Positions 1 to 8,394 of a stretch of 64,000 nucleotides of DNA are shown piece by piece. Numbering within the stretch: the first letter of the stretch is position 1; each line of letters begins with the position of its first letter. The notes beneath the pieces are model-generated. The model did not search any database, was not told the origin of the DNA, and saw nothing but the letters and a program-made list of their open reading frames with translations. Position numbers and translations under genes: made by a program. The stretch comes from Candidatus Fraserbacteria bacterium (GTDB taxonomy: Bacteria; Bipolaricaulota; Bipolaricaulia; RBG-16-55-9; JAJCYT01). Where the stretch lies: positions 54,378 to 118,377 of the forward strand of contig JAJCYT010000032.1 of assembly GCA_029262795.1 (NCBI GenBank), read 5' to 3'.

Positions 1-572
1 GACAAGAACGCAAGCGAATGGCGGATTCAATGGGGGTGCCTCCCTATGTGGTTTTCCCTGATAAAACACTGATGGAGATGGCCCACTTCTACCCACAATC
101 ACGCGACACATTGTTGCAACTTCACGGTGTGGGTGAAAAAAAAGCCCAACGCTTTGGTGACGAATTTTTAAGCATCATCAACAATTTTTGTGATGAACGT
201 GGGATCCGTGAGAAGCTGGAAAGCTCATCATCCTCCACTGCGACACAGACTCAAACGAAGAAACGAAAATTCACCGTGATTGCCGAAGCTTACAACGAAG
301 GCAAATCCATTCAGCAATTGACCTCAGACTTTGAAGTAAAACAAGAAACCATCGTTCAAAATTTACTCAAATATCTTCAAGAAGGAAACAAACTGCGAGC
401 CGATGGTTTTTTGCAAGCTTCCAAACTTGATGATGAAGATCAAATGCGCGTGCTGGAAATGTTCCGCCATCTTGGTGCATCCAGACTTCGTGATGTATTT
501 GATGGTTTGAGTGAAGAGATCAACTATGATGAACTTCGTTTGCTACAGCTTTATTGGCTGAGTCAAGATTAG
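1..572 (+). CDS. recQ: RecQ-type DNA helicase, C-terminal part (5' truncated by window edge)
   Basis: The open frame runs in from the left edge (codon phase starts at base 3), so the helicase core lies outside the window. What remains begins inside an HRDC domain, recognisable by the pattern GVPPYVVFPDKTL, LHGVGEKKAQRFG and FLSIINNF. A low-complexity Ser/Thr linker follows, then a helix-turn-helix domain (about residues 95-184 counted from base 18) of the type found at the extreme C-terminus of many bacterial RecQ proteins. RecQ unwinds recombination intermediates and stalled forks; HRDC helps bind DNA structure. The gene ends one base before the stop of the convergent acetyltransferase. RecQ is the family; the exact paralogue cannot be judged without the N-terminus. 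Confidence 0.88.
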   Translation, partial: QERKRMADSMGVPPYVVFPDKTLMEMAHFYPQSRDTLLQLHGVGEKKAQRFGDEFLSIINNFCDERGIREKLESSSSSTATQTQTKKRKFTVIAEAYNEGKSIQQLTSDFEVKQETIVQNLLKYLQEGNKLRADGFLQASKLDDEDQMRVLEMFRHLGASRLRDVFDGLSEEINYDELRLLQLYWLSQD

Positions 573-1028
573 TCAAAAGTGCAACTTCATGCCTTCATGC
601 GTGGCTTTGAATCCTAGGTTTTCATAGAAGCGAATGGCATCGGGCCGGGCTTTGTCTGAGGTGAGTTGAATCAAATGGCAGTCACGTTCTTTGGCGCGAT
701 CAATTGCCCATTCAAACAATTGGTGACCAAAACCCTGGTCTCGATGATCTGAGGAAACACGTACCCCTTCAATCAATGCACGCCAACCACCCTGGTAAGT
801 GAGATAAGGAATAAACGTCAGTTGAAGCACGCCGACCACTTCGCCTTCGAGTTCGGCAACGACCAACTCATTGTGTGGATCAGCATTGATGGTCTGAAAA
901 GCATCGACGTAGGATTGTGGCAACGGATCTTGAAAATCTTCTCGTTTTACACCAAGTGGATCATCAGCCAGCATTTTTACGATGTGGATCACATCCGCCG
1001 AAGTGGCTTCTCGAAAATTTAATTCCAT
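573..1028 (-). CDS. GNAT family N-acetyltransferase
   Basis: A 151-residue single-domain GNAT protein that transfers an acetyl group from acetyl-CoA to an unknown amine. The acetyl-CoA loop is visible as VRVSSDHRDQGFGHQLFEWA and the C-terminal strand-helix as ARPDAIRFYENLGFKATHEG. The frame is open further upstream, but I take the ATG at 1028 because the alignable domain begins there (MELNFREATSADV) and because a -10-like TAAAAT ends seven bases before it, with no SD sequence. That arrangement predicts a leaderless mRNA. The gene is divergent from the alcohol dehydrogenase with a 55-bp shared promoter region. Substrate unknown. Confidence 0.85.
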   Translation of the reverse strand: MELNFREATSADVIHIVKMLADDPLGVKREDFQDPLPQSYVDAFQTINADPHNELVVAELEGEVVGVLQLTFIPYLTYQGGWRALIEGVRVSSDHRDQGFGHQLFEWAIDRAKERDCHLIQLTSDKARPDAIRFYENLGFKATHEGMKLHF

Positions 1029-1083
1029 AATCGCTATTTTACTTTGTTTGATTTTATCGTCCAGCAAAGATAGTGTGGCAGCC
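1029..1083. promoter_or_regulatory. Divergent promoter region, both sides apparently leaderless
   Basis: Rightward: TTGATT or TTTGAT near 1047-1053, 15-16 bp, then GATAGT at 1069-1074, which places +1 at about 1081, three bases before the dehydrogenase ATG. Leftward: TAAAAT on the minus strand at 1036-1041 is seven bases from the GNAT ATG, with a weak -35. Neither start has an SD sequence. Confidence 0.5.
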
Positions 1084-2187
1084 ATGAAGATCAAAGCTGC
1101 GCTGCTCAACGAGCCAAACACCCCGTTTGAAATTGCCACACTCGATTTGGAACCACCCAAAGCAGGCGAAGTGTTGGTCAAAATCAAAGCGGTTGGCGTA
1201 TGCCACAGCGATTGGCATTTGGCCACGGGGGATACGCAACACCCTATGCCGGCTGTGGTTGGTCATGAAGGCGCAGGCATTGTGGAATCTGTTGGTGAAG
1301 GCGTAACCGATGTTCAACCAGGCGATCCTGTTTCACTCAATTGGGCACCCTATTGCGGCGATTGTTTTTATTGCAAGTTGGATCGACCCAATCTCTGTGA
1401 CACTTATGTCGAATCCATTTGGGCAGGCACAATGATGGATGGCACACCCCGACTGTCGAAAGATGGAAAACCTATCTATCACTATTGCGCGTTGGCTTGC
1501 TTTGCTGAGTATGTGGTGGTGTCTGAAAAAAGTTGTATCAAACTGGACGAGCGCGTGCCTTTTCCTGTTGCTGCTTTGATTGGATGTGCTGTAACCACTG
1601 GTGTTGGTTCAGTGTTGAACACCGCTCAGGTGAAAGCAGGAAGTTCAGTTGCAGTATTTGGTGTGGGCGGTGTGGGACTCAGCACGATCATGGGCGCAAA
1701 GTTGGCAGAAACAAATCGAATCATCGCTATTGATCGTGTGGAGAGCAAAATCGAAATGGCCAAACAATTTGGCGCGACCGATGGCATCGTTTCTGATTCA
1801 ACCATGATTGAGCAAATTCAATCTCTTACCGATGGTCGAGGCGTGGATTATGCCTTTGACACCACGGGTGTGACTCAAGTTCAAGAGCAATGTTTGGATA
1901 CTGTTCGTCCTGGTGGCGTGGTGGTTTTCTCAGGCTTGTCTCCAATGGGCAGCAACACCAACCTGCCTGGGGCTGTGCTGACCCGACAGGAAAAAACGGT
2001 GATGGGGTCTTACTATGGTACCTCTAACACAGCGCGTGATTTTCCACTTTATGCCAACTGGTATTTGGAAGGAAAACTCCCATTGGGTCAACTGATCAGC
2101 AAAACATACTCCCTCAATCAAATCAACGAGGCATACGAGGACATGCTTTCAGGTAAGCTGGCCAGAGGTGTTGTGGTGTTTCCTTAA
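1084..2187 (+). CDS. Zinc-dependent alcohol dehydrogenase (MDR superfamily, class III-like)
   Basis: A 367-residue medium-chain dehydrogenase that oxidises an alcohol or hydroxymethyl adduct with NAD(P). The catalytic zinc ligands are visible in GVCHSDWHLATG (Cys) and VGHEGAGIVESVG (His-Glu). The structural-zinc lobe has the Cys pattern C-GDC-FYC-K...NLC in the usual place. The Rossmann motif is VAVFGVGGVGLSTIMGAK. Overall it resembles the class III / mycothiol-dependent formaldehyde dehydrogenase branch, but substrate cannot be fixed from sequence. The ATG at 1084 is chosen because the family's N-terminus starts there; the extra 34 upstream codons read as promoter DNA. The gene is divergent from the GNAT gene and followed by htpG 110 bp later. 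Confidence 0.9.
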   Translation: MKIKAALLNEPNTPFEIATLDLEPPKAGEVLVKIKAVGVCHSDWHLATGDTQHPMPAVVGHEGAGIVESVGEGVTDVQPGDPVSLNWAPYCGDCFYCKLDRPNLCDTYVESIWAGTMMDGTPRLSKDGKPIYHYCALACFAEYVVVSEKSCIKLDERVPFPVAALIGCAVTTGVGSVLNTAQVKAGSSVAVFGVGGVGLSTIMGAKLAETNRIIAIDRVESKIEMAKQFGATDGIVSDSTMIEQIQSLTDGRGVDYAFDTTGVTQVQEQCLDTVRPGGVVVFSGLSPMGSNTNLPGAVLTRQEKTVMGSYYGTSNTARDFPLYANWYLEGKLPLGQLISKTYSLNQINEAYEDMLSGKLARGVVVFP

Positions 2188-2261
2188 GCTTCAGTATGAA
2201 AACCCATCGGTTTCCCCATAAAATATAAATCACTCAAATAAAAAAATTATCGTTTGGTGTC

Positions 2262-2280
2262 GAGGTTTGATTCAAGCCTC
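2262..2280. promoter_or_regulatory. Inverted repeat just upstream of the htpG SD
   Basis: GAGGTTTG-ATT-CAAGCCTC forms an 8-bp stem (one G-U) ending three bases before the htpG SD. It is not a CIRCE element. It could be an operator or a small 5'UTR hairpin; no function can be assigned. Confidence 0.3.
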
Positions 2281-2297
2281 CAGAAAGGAATCACACG

Positions 2298-4190
2298 ATG
2301 GCCAAAGCGACGGCAAGTAAACGTAAATTTAAAAGTGAACTAACGGAAATTTTGAATATTATTACACACTCTCTGTATTCCAATACAGAAGTGTTCCTTC
2401 GAGAACTTATCAGCAATGCCAGTGATGCCATTGACAAAGTACGCTTTGAAGGGCTGAACAACGATGCCGTGTTTGAAGAGAACAAAGACTGGCAGGTCAA
2501 ACTCAGTATCGACAAAGAGGCTGGCACACTCACCGTGTCTGACAACGGCATCGGCATGAACAAAGATTCGATCATCGAGAATCTAGGCACCATTGCAAAA
2601 TCCGGCACCAAAGCCTTCATGGAAAATTTAAAAGATGCCAAATCAAAAAGCCTGCCTGAATTGATTGGTCAATTTGGCGTTGGCTTCTACTCTGCCTTCA
2701 TGGTGGCAGACAAGATTACCGTGATCTCTCGTATGGCAGGTGATCCTGCCAGCGCGGTGCAGTGGGAGTCTGACGGCCAGGGCGAATACACGATTCGTGA
2801 TGCTGAAAAAGAAACGCGTGGCACGGACATCATTCTCCACCTGAAAGAAGATGCGAAAGAATATCTGGAAGATTTTAAACTGAAACAGGTGGTCAAAGAG
2901 TATTCCGACTTTATCGAATACCCCGTGGTCATGGACATGGAGATCGAAGAAGATGGCCTCAAAGGCACACAGGAAGAAGTGATCAATTCGCAAATTGCTT
3001 TGTGGCTGCGCGACAAAAGTGAAGTCGAGGACGACGAATACAACAATTTTTACAAACAAATTTCCAGCGATTTCCAAGATCCAGCCAAAGTCATTCACTA
3101 CATGGGCGAAGGCTACACTGAGTTTAATGTGCTGATGTTTATTCCATCCAACCGTCCGTTTGAGTTGCAGTTTGGCGATCAAAAGTTCGGGCCGAGACTG
3201 TACATCAAACGGGTGTTGATCATGGATCATTGCGAAGCGTTGTTACCACCGTATCTGCGTTTTGTTAAAGGCGTGATTGATTGCCCTGACTTGCCGTTGA
3301 ACGTATCTCGCGAAATTCTTCAGGACAATCCGTTGCTGGGCCGCATTAAAAAGAATGTGGTCAAAAACATTCTCAAAACCTTGGCCGAAATGAAAGAAAA
3401 TGAATATGACAAATACCTCGAATTTTACAACCAGATGGGCGATGTGCTGAAAGAAGGGTTGGCACAGGACTTTGAGAATCGAGAGCAGATTGCCGATTTG
3501 TTGCTGCTGCAATCCATCAATACAGAAAAGGGCAAGTACACGACTTTCGTAGATTATGTTGAAAACATGCCTGAAGGCCAGACGGACATTTACTACCTGA
3601 CTGGCGAAAGTCGTAGTCAAATTGAAAATGCTCCCTACCTCGAAATTTTTAAGGACAAAGGCTGGGACGTACTTTTGATGACTGATCCTGTGGATGAATT
3701 TGTGTTGCCCCACTTTCAGGAATACAAGGAAAAAGCACTCAAAGCGGCTGACAAAGGTGAATTGGAAAGCGATATCGAAGTTGATAACACGGAACAAAAA
3801 CAACAATTTCTTCCTTTGTTTGAAACACTCCGCAAAAAGCTGGATGAGGTCAAAGAAGTTCGCCTGTCTACTCGACTGAAAGACAGTCCTTCCTGCTTGG
3901 TCAGCGAAGAAGGCGCAATGGGTGCGCACATGGAACGCATCATGCAACAGTTAGGCAAAGCTGATGAGATTCCTCAAGATGAACGAATACTGGAGTTGAA
4001 CCCAGAACACCCTGTGGTACAGACATTGCAAAGAATCCACGGCCTCAACGCGGATGACCCCAAGGTCGAGAACTATGGAAAAATTCTCTACGATCAAGCT
4101 GTGATTGCGGAAGGCTCAGCACTCAAAGACCCAGCAGATTTCACCAAACGAATCAATGAAATGTTGATCCGAGATGCAATTCAATCATGA
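2298..4190 (+). CDS. htpG: Molecular chaperone HtpG (Hsp90)
   Basis: A 630-residue cytosolic Hsp90, full length for bacterial HtpG. The N-terminal GHKL ATPase is intact: ELISNASDA with Asn40, SDNGIGM with Asp82, and the lid glycine motif GQFGVGFYSAFMVAD at about 124-138. Middle and C-terminal dimerisation domains follow in normal order (for example LNVSREILQDNPLL and RLKDSPSCLVSEEGAMGAHMERIM), and there is no C-terminal MEEVD, as expected for bacteria. An AGAAAGG SD precedes the ATG. The stop overlaps the start of the next gene by four bases (ATGA), so HtpG and the amidotransferase are probably translationally coupled. It folds and remodels client proteins under stress. Confidence 0.98.
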   Translation: MAKATASKRKFKSELTEILNIITHSLYSNTEVFLRELISNASDAIDKVRFEGLNNDAVFEENKDWQVKLSIDKEAGTLTVSDNGIGMNKDSIIENLGTIAKSGTKAFMENLKDAKSKSLPELIGQFGVGFYSAFMVADKITVISRMAGDPASAVQWESDGQGEYTIRDAEKETRGTDIILHLKEDAKEYLEDFKLKQVVKEYSDFIEYPVVMDMEIEEDGLKGTQEEVINSQIALWLRDKSEVEDDEYNNFYKQISSDFQDPAKVIHYMGEGYTEFNVLMFIPSNRPFELQFGDQKFGPRLYIKRVLIMDHCEALLPPYLRFVKGVIDCPDLPLNVSREILQDNPLLGRIKKNVVKNILKTLAEMKENEYDKYLEFYNQMGDVLKEGLAQDFENREQIADLLLLQSINTEKGKYTTFVDYVENMPEGQTDIYYLTGESRSQIENAPYLEIFKDKGWDVLLMTDPVDEFVLPHFQEYKEKALKAADKGELESDIEVDNTEQKQQFLPLFETLRKKLDEVKEVRLSTRLKDSPSCLVSEEGAMGAHMERIMQQLGKADEIPQDERILELNPEHPVVQTLQRIHGLNADDPKVENYGKILYDQAVIAEGSALKDPADFTKRINEMLIRDAIQS

Positions 4191-4888
4191 TCATTGGCAT
4201 CCTTCAATGTGACTATGTGCGGCCGCAGTATCAGCATCTTTTGAATGAGTACAGCGATATGTTTGTCCATTTGTTTGAGCGTTCCTGTCCAGAGGCGCAG
4301 CTTCGTATTTACGATGTGATGCATGGAGAATATCCAGCCTCGATGGGTGAGTGTGGCGGCTATTTGATCACAGGCTCAAAACACAGCGTCTACGAGGACT
4401 TGGATTGGATACACCAACTCACAGCCTACATCCAGGAGCTCGCTCAAGCTGAAAAGAAAGTGGTCGGTATCTGTTTTGGGCATCAATTGCTAGCGGCGGC
4501 ATTGGGCGGGAAAACGATGAAATCCGAAAAAGGTTGGGGTGTGGGTGTGCATCAGGTTCAGATCAGTTCAAAGAAACCTTGGATGCAGCCTGCGTTGGAT
4601 TGCTACCATCTCAACGTATCTCATCAGGATCAAGTGGTACAATTGCCAGAACACGCCGAACTTTTGGGCGGCAACGGGCATTGCGATATTGGCATGTTTT
4701 CCATTGGCAACACCTGCCTGGGGATACAAGGCCACCCTGAAATTGAACGCCCCTACCTTGAAATTAGCATGGACAGCCGCGCTGAACAAATTGGCATCGA
4801 TACATTGGCCAAGGCAAAGGTCAGTCTTTCACAACCAACAGATGAAGCCGTTGTGGCTCGATGGATTTATAATTTTTTCAACAGCTAG
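4187..4888 (+). CDS. Class I glutamine amidotransferase-like protein (GMP synthase-like)
   Basis: A 233-residue stand-alone GATase domain. The nucleophile elbow is GICFGHQLLAAALGG with Cys96, and the His-Glu pair is GIQGHPEIE (His183, Glu185), so the glutaminase triad is complete. Such free-standing proteins hydrolyse glutamine or a gamma-glutamyl compound, and many are annotated as GMP-synthase-like without being part of guanine synthesis. No synthetase partner is encoded nearby. It overlaps htpG by four bases and is expected to be co-transcribed with it. Convergent with the lipoprotein gene, five bases away. Confidence 0.85.
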   Translation: MIIGILQCDYVRPQYQHLLNEYSDMFVHLFERSCPEAQLRIYDVMHGEYPASMGECGGYLITGSKHSVYEDLDWIHQLTAYIQELAQAEKKVVGICFGHQLLAAALGGKTMKSEKGWGVGVHQVQISSKKPWMQPALDCYHLNVSHQDQVVQLPEHAELLGGNGHCDIGMFSIGNTCLGIQGHPEIERPYLEISMDSRAEQIGIDTLAKAKVSLSQPTDEAVVARWIYNFFNS

Positions 4889-4893
4889 TTAAA

Positions 4894-5370
4894 TTATTCT
4901 AGCCAGTCGAATGGAACACTGCCGGATTCACCCACGGAGCCTGAAGAAATGGTGTAGAATAACGTGCCATTTGGCGGGCAGTCGGGTTTAAAGCGTTCCC
5001 ACTGAACGATTTTTTCATAAGTGCCTGGTTCAACGAACAGTGCTTTCCACTGATAAGACCCTGTGTTTGAGCCACCTGTGAGCTTGAGGCATTCAGGCAA
5101 CGCAAGATCGAAATCCATAGCGTCGATATTTTTGATCGCAGTCAACACCAATCGCGATTCCAGAAATGCGTTTTGATAAAGCGTGATGGTGGCAAACGGC
5201 TCATTGCCATCGCCACTCAAATCTCTGGACAGGATAGGATCATTCAAATCGACTTCAACGGTACCATCGCCATCATTGCCAGATGTTCCACCTGTTCCCA
5301 ACAAACTGTCCAATAAATCGCACCCTGTTAATGTCAATACACAAGCGCACAAAGCTAAAAAACGAATCAT
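4894..5370 (-). CDS. Predicted lipoprotein of unknown function
   Basis: 158 residues. The start at 5370 is fixed by a strong SD (GAGGAGGG) and gives a clean type II signal peptide, MIRFLALCACVLTLTGC, with the lipobox LTGC. A short Gly/Asp-rich linker follows, then a compact domain of about 120 residues with two Cys (ECLKLTGG and PDCPPNG) that could form a disulfide. I do not recognise the domain; the Ser/Thr/Gly-rich beta pattern suggests an extracytoplasmic beta-sandwich. Divergent from the membrane protein gene at 5467. Confidence 0.75.
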   Translation of the reverse strand: MIRFLALCACVLTLTGCDLLDSLLGTGGTSGNDGDGTVEVDLNDPILSRDLSGDGNEPFATITLYQNAFLESRLVLTAIKNIDAMDFDLALPECLKLTGGSNTGSYQWKALFVEPGTYEKIVQWERFKPDCPPNGTLFYTISSGSVGESGSVPFDWLE

Positions 5371-5466
5371 AACCCTCCTCGATTTTCCTGTATCATCTAT
5401 AACGGATTTTTGATTTTCTGACAACTTAAGTTGAAGCCTGAGGGTGTTATAAGATAAAGTCATACA

Positions 5467-6159
5467 ATGAACAGTGTAAATTTATCAATGCTTTTTATTA
5501 TATTTCAGAATATATTGATGGGTACTTACATTGCCATTCCTGGCATCAGAATTTTCTTTTTCAAAAAGCCAATCATGGTAAATAGATATCGAATATCTTT
5601 TAGTTTAACAATGCTCGTTTCATCTTCGATGATGCTGGCTTTACTAACGTACCTTTGGATTGAGCTTATGATTTTGGACGGAGAGATATTACGATCTGAC
5701 TTTGTTTTTGAAGGATGGGGACTTGTCTATTACCCTATCCTTTTATTATCAACCCTTGCTATTGAGTTTTTCTTATTAAGAAAACATATTGGATCATTTT
5801 CGATATTAGCTGTCAATACTGATAATTTTGACGAAGTTTTACAAAGCAATTTAAAAGAATTGAATTTACCATTTGAAGTTGCCAAAGATGGCTACAACAT
5901 AGGTCAGCCAGCGTTCGAAATGAAAGTAAAAAAATCAAAATATGGCATTTCGTTGTCAACTAAAGATGATTCAAAAAGATATTTAATACAAGGAGTCTTT
6001 GATAGTTTAAAAGGCTATTATCAAAATCATCCTTCTCAAGTGCGTATTAAAAGCAGTTACATATATTTCTTTGGCGGGATAATACTTGTTGGTTCGGCAT
6101 TATTTAACTTATGGATAATGGTTGAAAGTATAAAGCTTATTCTTAGCTTCGATCGATAG
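5467..6159 (+). CDS. Four-helix membrane protein of unknown function, AT-rich
   Basis: 230 residues with predicted membrane segments at about 8-30, 43-70, 85-107 and 200-224. A soluble domain of about 90 residues (110-197) lies between helices 3 and 4 and contains SKYGISLSTKDDSK. No family recognised. Base composition is visibly more AT-rich than htpG or the flanking genes and the codons are A/T-ending, which suggests later acquisition. The ATG has no SD; TTAAGT-16-TATAAG lies just upstream, consistent with a very short leader. It precedes the oxidoreductase-like gene by nine bases and may be co-transcribed with it. Confidence 0.65.
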   Translation: MNSVNLSMLFIIFQNILMGTYIAIPGIRIFFFKKPIMVNRYRISFSLTMLVSSSMMLALLTYLWIELMILDGEILRSDFVFEGWGLVYYPILLLSTLAIEFFLLRKHIGSFSILAVNTDNFDEVLQSNLKELNLPFEVAKDGYNIGQPAFEMKVKKSKYGISLSTKDDSKRYLIQGVFDSLKGYYQNHPSQVRIKSSYIYFFGGIILVGSALFNLWIMVESIKLILSFDR

Positions 6160-6168
6160 AGGAGCATT

Positions 6169-6543
6169 ATGGAACCACACATTCAACAAGCATTGGAAAC
6201 GGATCGGACGATTGATATCACCACGATTGGCAAAAAGAGTGGAGAGCCTCGGCGGATTGAGATTTGGTATCACCATGTCGGAGGAAAATTTTACATCAGT
6301 GGGATTCCTGGGCCGCGTAGTTGGTATGCGAATTTGGTCGAGAACCCTGAGTTTACATTTCACCTTAAGGGCAGCGCACAGGCGGATTTGCCCGCCCGCG
6401 CTGCACCTATTCTAGATGAATCGCCACGTCGTGAAATCATCAAAGGGATTCTGGACAAGATCGCGAAGGACTTAACGTCCGACAGTGCCGATCTGGAAAC
6501 CTGGGTTCAGAAAAGCCCCCTGGTCGAAATCACATTTCTGTGA
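6169..6543 (+). CDS. Nitroreductase/deazaflavin-dependent (PNPOx-like split-barrel) family protein
   Basis: 124 residues of the small split beta-barrel fold (DUF385-like). Diagnostic pieces are IDITTIGKKSGEPRRIEIWY, KFYISGIPGPRSWYANLVENPEF and the C-terminal SPLVEITFL. These proteins bind F420 or a flavin and reduce nitro or enone groups. Whether this one is catalytic is not visible, because the family lacks invariant catalytic residues. Start supported by the SD GAGGAGC six bases upstream of the ATG. Confidence 0.75.
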   Translation: MEPHIQQALETDRTIDITTIGKKSGEPRRIEIWYHHVGGKFYISGIPGPRSWYANLVENPEFTFHLKGSAQADLPARAAPILDESPRREIIKGILDKIAKDLTSDSADLETWVQKSPLVEITFL

Positions 6544-6555
6544 GATTGACTGCGC

Positions 6556-7368
6556 TTATAATTCCATTGGCACAAAATTGATTTCGTAATCGCCGCCGTT
6601 GTATTGGATGTGTAGACGATCATTGTCCATCATAAATGTTTCGGCATTTTCCAGACCGTCCAAGAAGCGTTGTTCCTGTTGACTCACATCTTCCTGGCAG
6701 GCAATTTTAGTGGTGCCGATATGGGAAAATGTGACTCGATTGCCTGTGGTCGAAAATTCTCCGAAGAATAAATTGCAACCTGTCGAACCACTCATGGTGC
6801 CATCATCTGCGAAAACCAAATGGGCATCAGTGTTTTCTACAGGCAAGAGCATCATGTCCAGTTCTCGGAATGAATCCAAATTCCATGAAGTACTGGCCAA
6901 TTCGGACGTGCTTTGCTGGGTTTCGCGGAAGTCGAGACTACGAACATCGTCATCGTAATTAAGGCTCAGGCGATCACCGAAGATTTGGAAGTTATCCACC
7001 TTCAGCAAGGCATCAACGTATTGCTGCTCCTGCTCCATGATGCCATCGGGTTCAGCGCAGGCTTTTTCGGTGATGGCCAAACCAAAGATCGTGATGCTGC
7101 TGCCATCGACGCCATACGTCCCTAGATAATTGTTACAGCCTGCCACGCCATGCACCGTGCCATCGGCTTCAAACGTGATGGTGGTGGTGTCAAAGATCGC
7201 CAAAAACAACGCGTCCAACTCGCGGAAGTTTTCCAATGTCCAAGTGGTGCCAGCGAGTTCGGATTCATTGTTGCCGCCCCCAGGAATTAAAGTATGGCAA
7301 GAAAACGCCACCAAGGGCAACACCATCAACAAAAGCATCAACATTCCAAGATTTTTTGAGAACCTCAT
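6556..7368 (-). CDS. Lipoprotein with two META (HslJ-type) domains
   Basis: About 270 residues. A hydrophobic N-terminus ends in a lipobox-like AFSC. Two tandem META domains follow: the first has GTTWTLENFRELDALF, GVAGCNNYLGTYG and EQEQQYVDALL; the second has STSWNLDSFRELDMML, GSTGCNLFFGEFS and EQEQRFLDGLENAE. META domains occur in periplasmic or secreted proteins such as HslJ and are linked to stress and novobiocin tolerance, but no activity is established. ATG codons at 7371 and 7368 both follow an AAGGGG SD; 7368 gives the better spacing. A third META copy is embedded in the MMPL transporter at about 44.9-45.2 kb. Confidence 0.88.
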   Translation of the reverse strand: MRFSKNLGMLMLLLMVLPLVAFSCHTLIPGGGNNESELAGTTWTLENFRELDALFLAIFDTTTITFEADGTVHGVAGCNNYLGTYGVDGSSITIFGLAITEKACAEPDGIMEQEQQYVDALLKVDNFQIFGDRLSLNYDDDVRSLDFRETQQSTSELASTSWNLDSFRELDMMLLPVENTDAHLVFADDGTMSGSTGCNLFFGEFSTTGNRVTFSHIGTTKIACQEDVSQQEQRFLDGLENAETFMMDNDRLHIQYNGGDYEINFVPMEL

Positions 7369-7435
7369 CATATCCCCTTACAGATAATAGATACCCAATT
7401 GTAACGCACCAACAGAAAAAATGTTCCCATAGAAG

Positions 7436-7921
7436 CTAATGCTTGATGGCCTGACACTGCAAGTCCTTGACCCAATTTTCAAGCTTCTCCCAATCGTCAG
7501 GATGAGCGCGAGATTTTCGAGCGATAACTTTGTTAGGTTCGCCATTTTTGTCTGCGTAAGTGGTGATTCTATCAAGAATATTTTCCTTGTATTTAACCTT
7601 TACTTTTCCAGCTTCTACTTTGATATCTTCTGGGCTTTCGATTACAAATATTTCCCTTTTTCCAAAGGCGATGCGTTTATAAGGAGGTTTTAAAACTCTT
7701 TCTTCATTGTAATTAAAATAAGGTGAGTTGGAAAAATAGATGGACATCATAATTCCAAAAAGAATGGCAGGCAAGCTAATTGCTAAAAGAAAGCTATTTT
7801 GAAAAAGAAAAGCCGCAAGATAGATCAATGGACCAGGAATAAGGCTCCATAAAATATTCTTCCAATGATATCGAACTTCAACACCATCACTGAGTTTGCT
7901 TTTTCGATTTTTCTTAAACAT
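7436..7921 (-). CDS. Small membrane protein, paralogue of its upstream neighbour
   Basis: 161 residues: basic N-terminus, two membrane helices at about 24-65, then a cytoplasmic C-terminal domain with KREIFVIESPEDIKVEAGKV. It ends in HPDDWEKLENWVKDLQ, which matches the end of the next protein (SKDWKKLRSWIEESK) and shows the two are paralogues. The layout (two helices, then a PH-like beta domain) is only a guess at fold. Its ATG overlaps the upstream stop by one base (TAATG), so it is third in an operon with the class V aminotransferase. Confidence 0.7.
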   Translation of the reverse strand: MFKKNRKSKLSDGVEVRYHWKNILWSLIPGPLIYLAAFLFQNSFLLAISLPAILFGIMMSIYFSNSPYFNYNEERVLKPPYKRIAFGKREIFVIESPEDIKVEAGKVKVKYKENILDRITTYADKNGEPNKVIARKSRAHPDDWEKLENWVKDLQCQAIKH

Positions 7922-8394
7922 TAGTTCTTTATAACAGAGTGTTGTTTTGATTCTTCAATCCAGCTTCTAAGCTTTTTCCAATCCTTAGAACGAGCCCAAA
8001 ATCTATAAGCAATGGTTTCAATAAATTCACCATCTGGGTCTGCGACCAATAAATCGTTATTCAATTTATAAGGCTTTTCTTCTGAGTATTTGACGATTAT
8101 TTTGTCATGTTCAATTTGGATAGCATGGGGATTTTTAGACAGCACAGAATATTTTTGAAGAAAAGGTATATGGGTAAACAGCGCTGAAGTTTGTACATCT
8201 TTACTATCATAAGTCATATATGAGCCGAACATAAAGTTTCCAGTTGCGAAACTGAGTGCTAAACCAGTTAAGTAAGATAGGAGGCTCAACAAGGAACTTT
8301 CTATCTCAGTGCCACCCCATAAAAAGAAATAAGCGAGAAAAGGTGTAAAAATTTGCAATTCTATTTTGTATCGAACTTTTCCAGCTTTTGTCAT
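7921..8394 (-). CDS. Small membrane protein, paralogue of its downstream neighbour
   Basis: 157 residues with two membrane segments at about 12-60, followed by a soluble domain (HAIQIEHDKIIVKYSEEKPYKLNNDLL) and the shared C-terminal module YRFWARSKDWKKLRSWIEESK. Its start overlaps the aminotransferase stop by four bases (ATGA), and its stop overlaps the next start by one. This tight coupling suggests the two small proteins form a complex. No recognised family. Both small genes are more AT-rich than the aminotransferase gene they follow. Confidence 0.7.
   Translation of the reverse strand: MTKAGKVRYKIELQIFTPFLAYFFLWGGTEIESSLLSLLSYLTGLALSFATGNFMFGSYMTYDSKDVQTSALFTHIPFLQKYSVLSKNPHAIQIEHDKIIVKYSEEKPYKLNNDLLVADPDGEFIETIAYRFWARSKDWKKLRSWIEESKQHSVIKN

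Noticed and set aside
2262..2280. CIRCE or ROSE-type heat-shock element upstream of htpG
   Set aside because: The inverted repeat lacks the TTAGCACTC sequence and 9-base spacer of CIRCE, and the SD is outside the stem, so a ROSE-like thermosensor is not supported.
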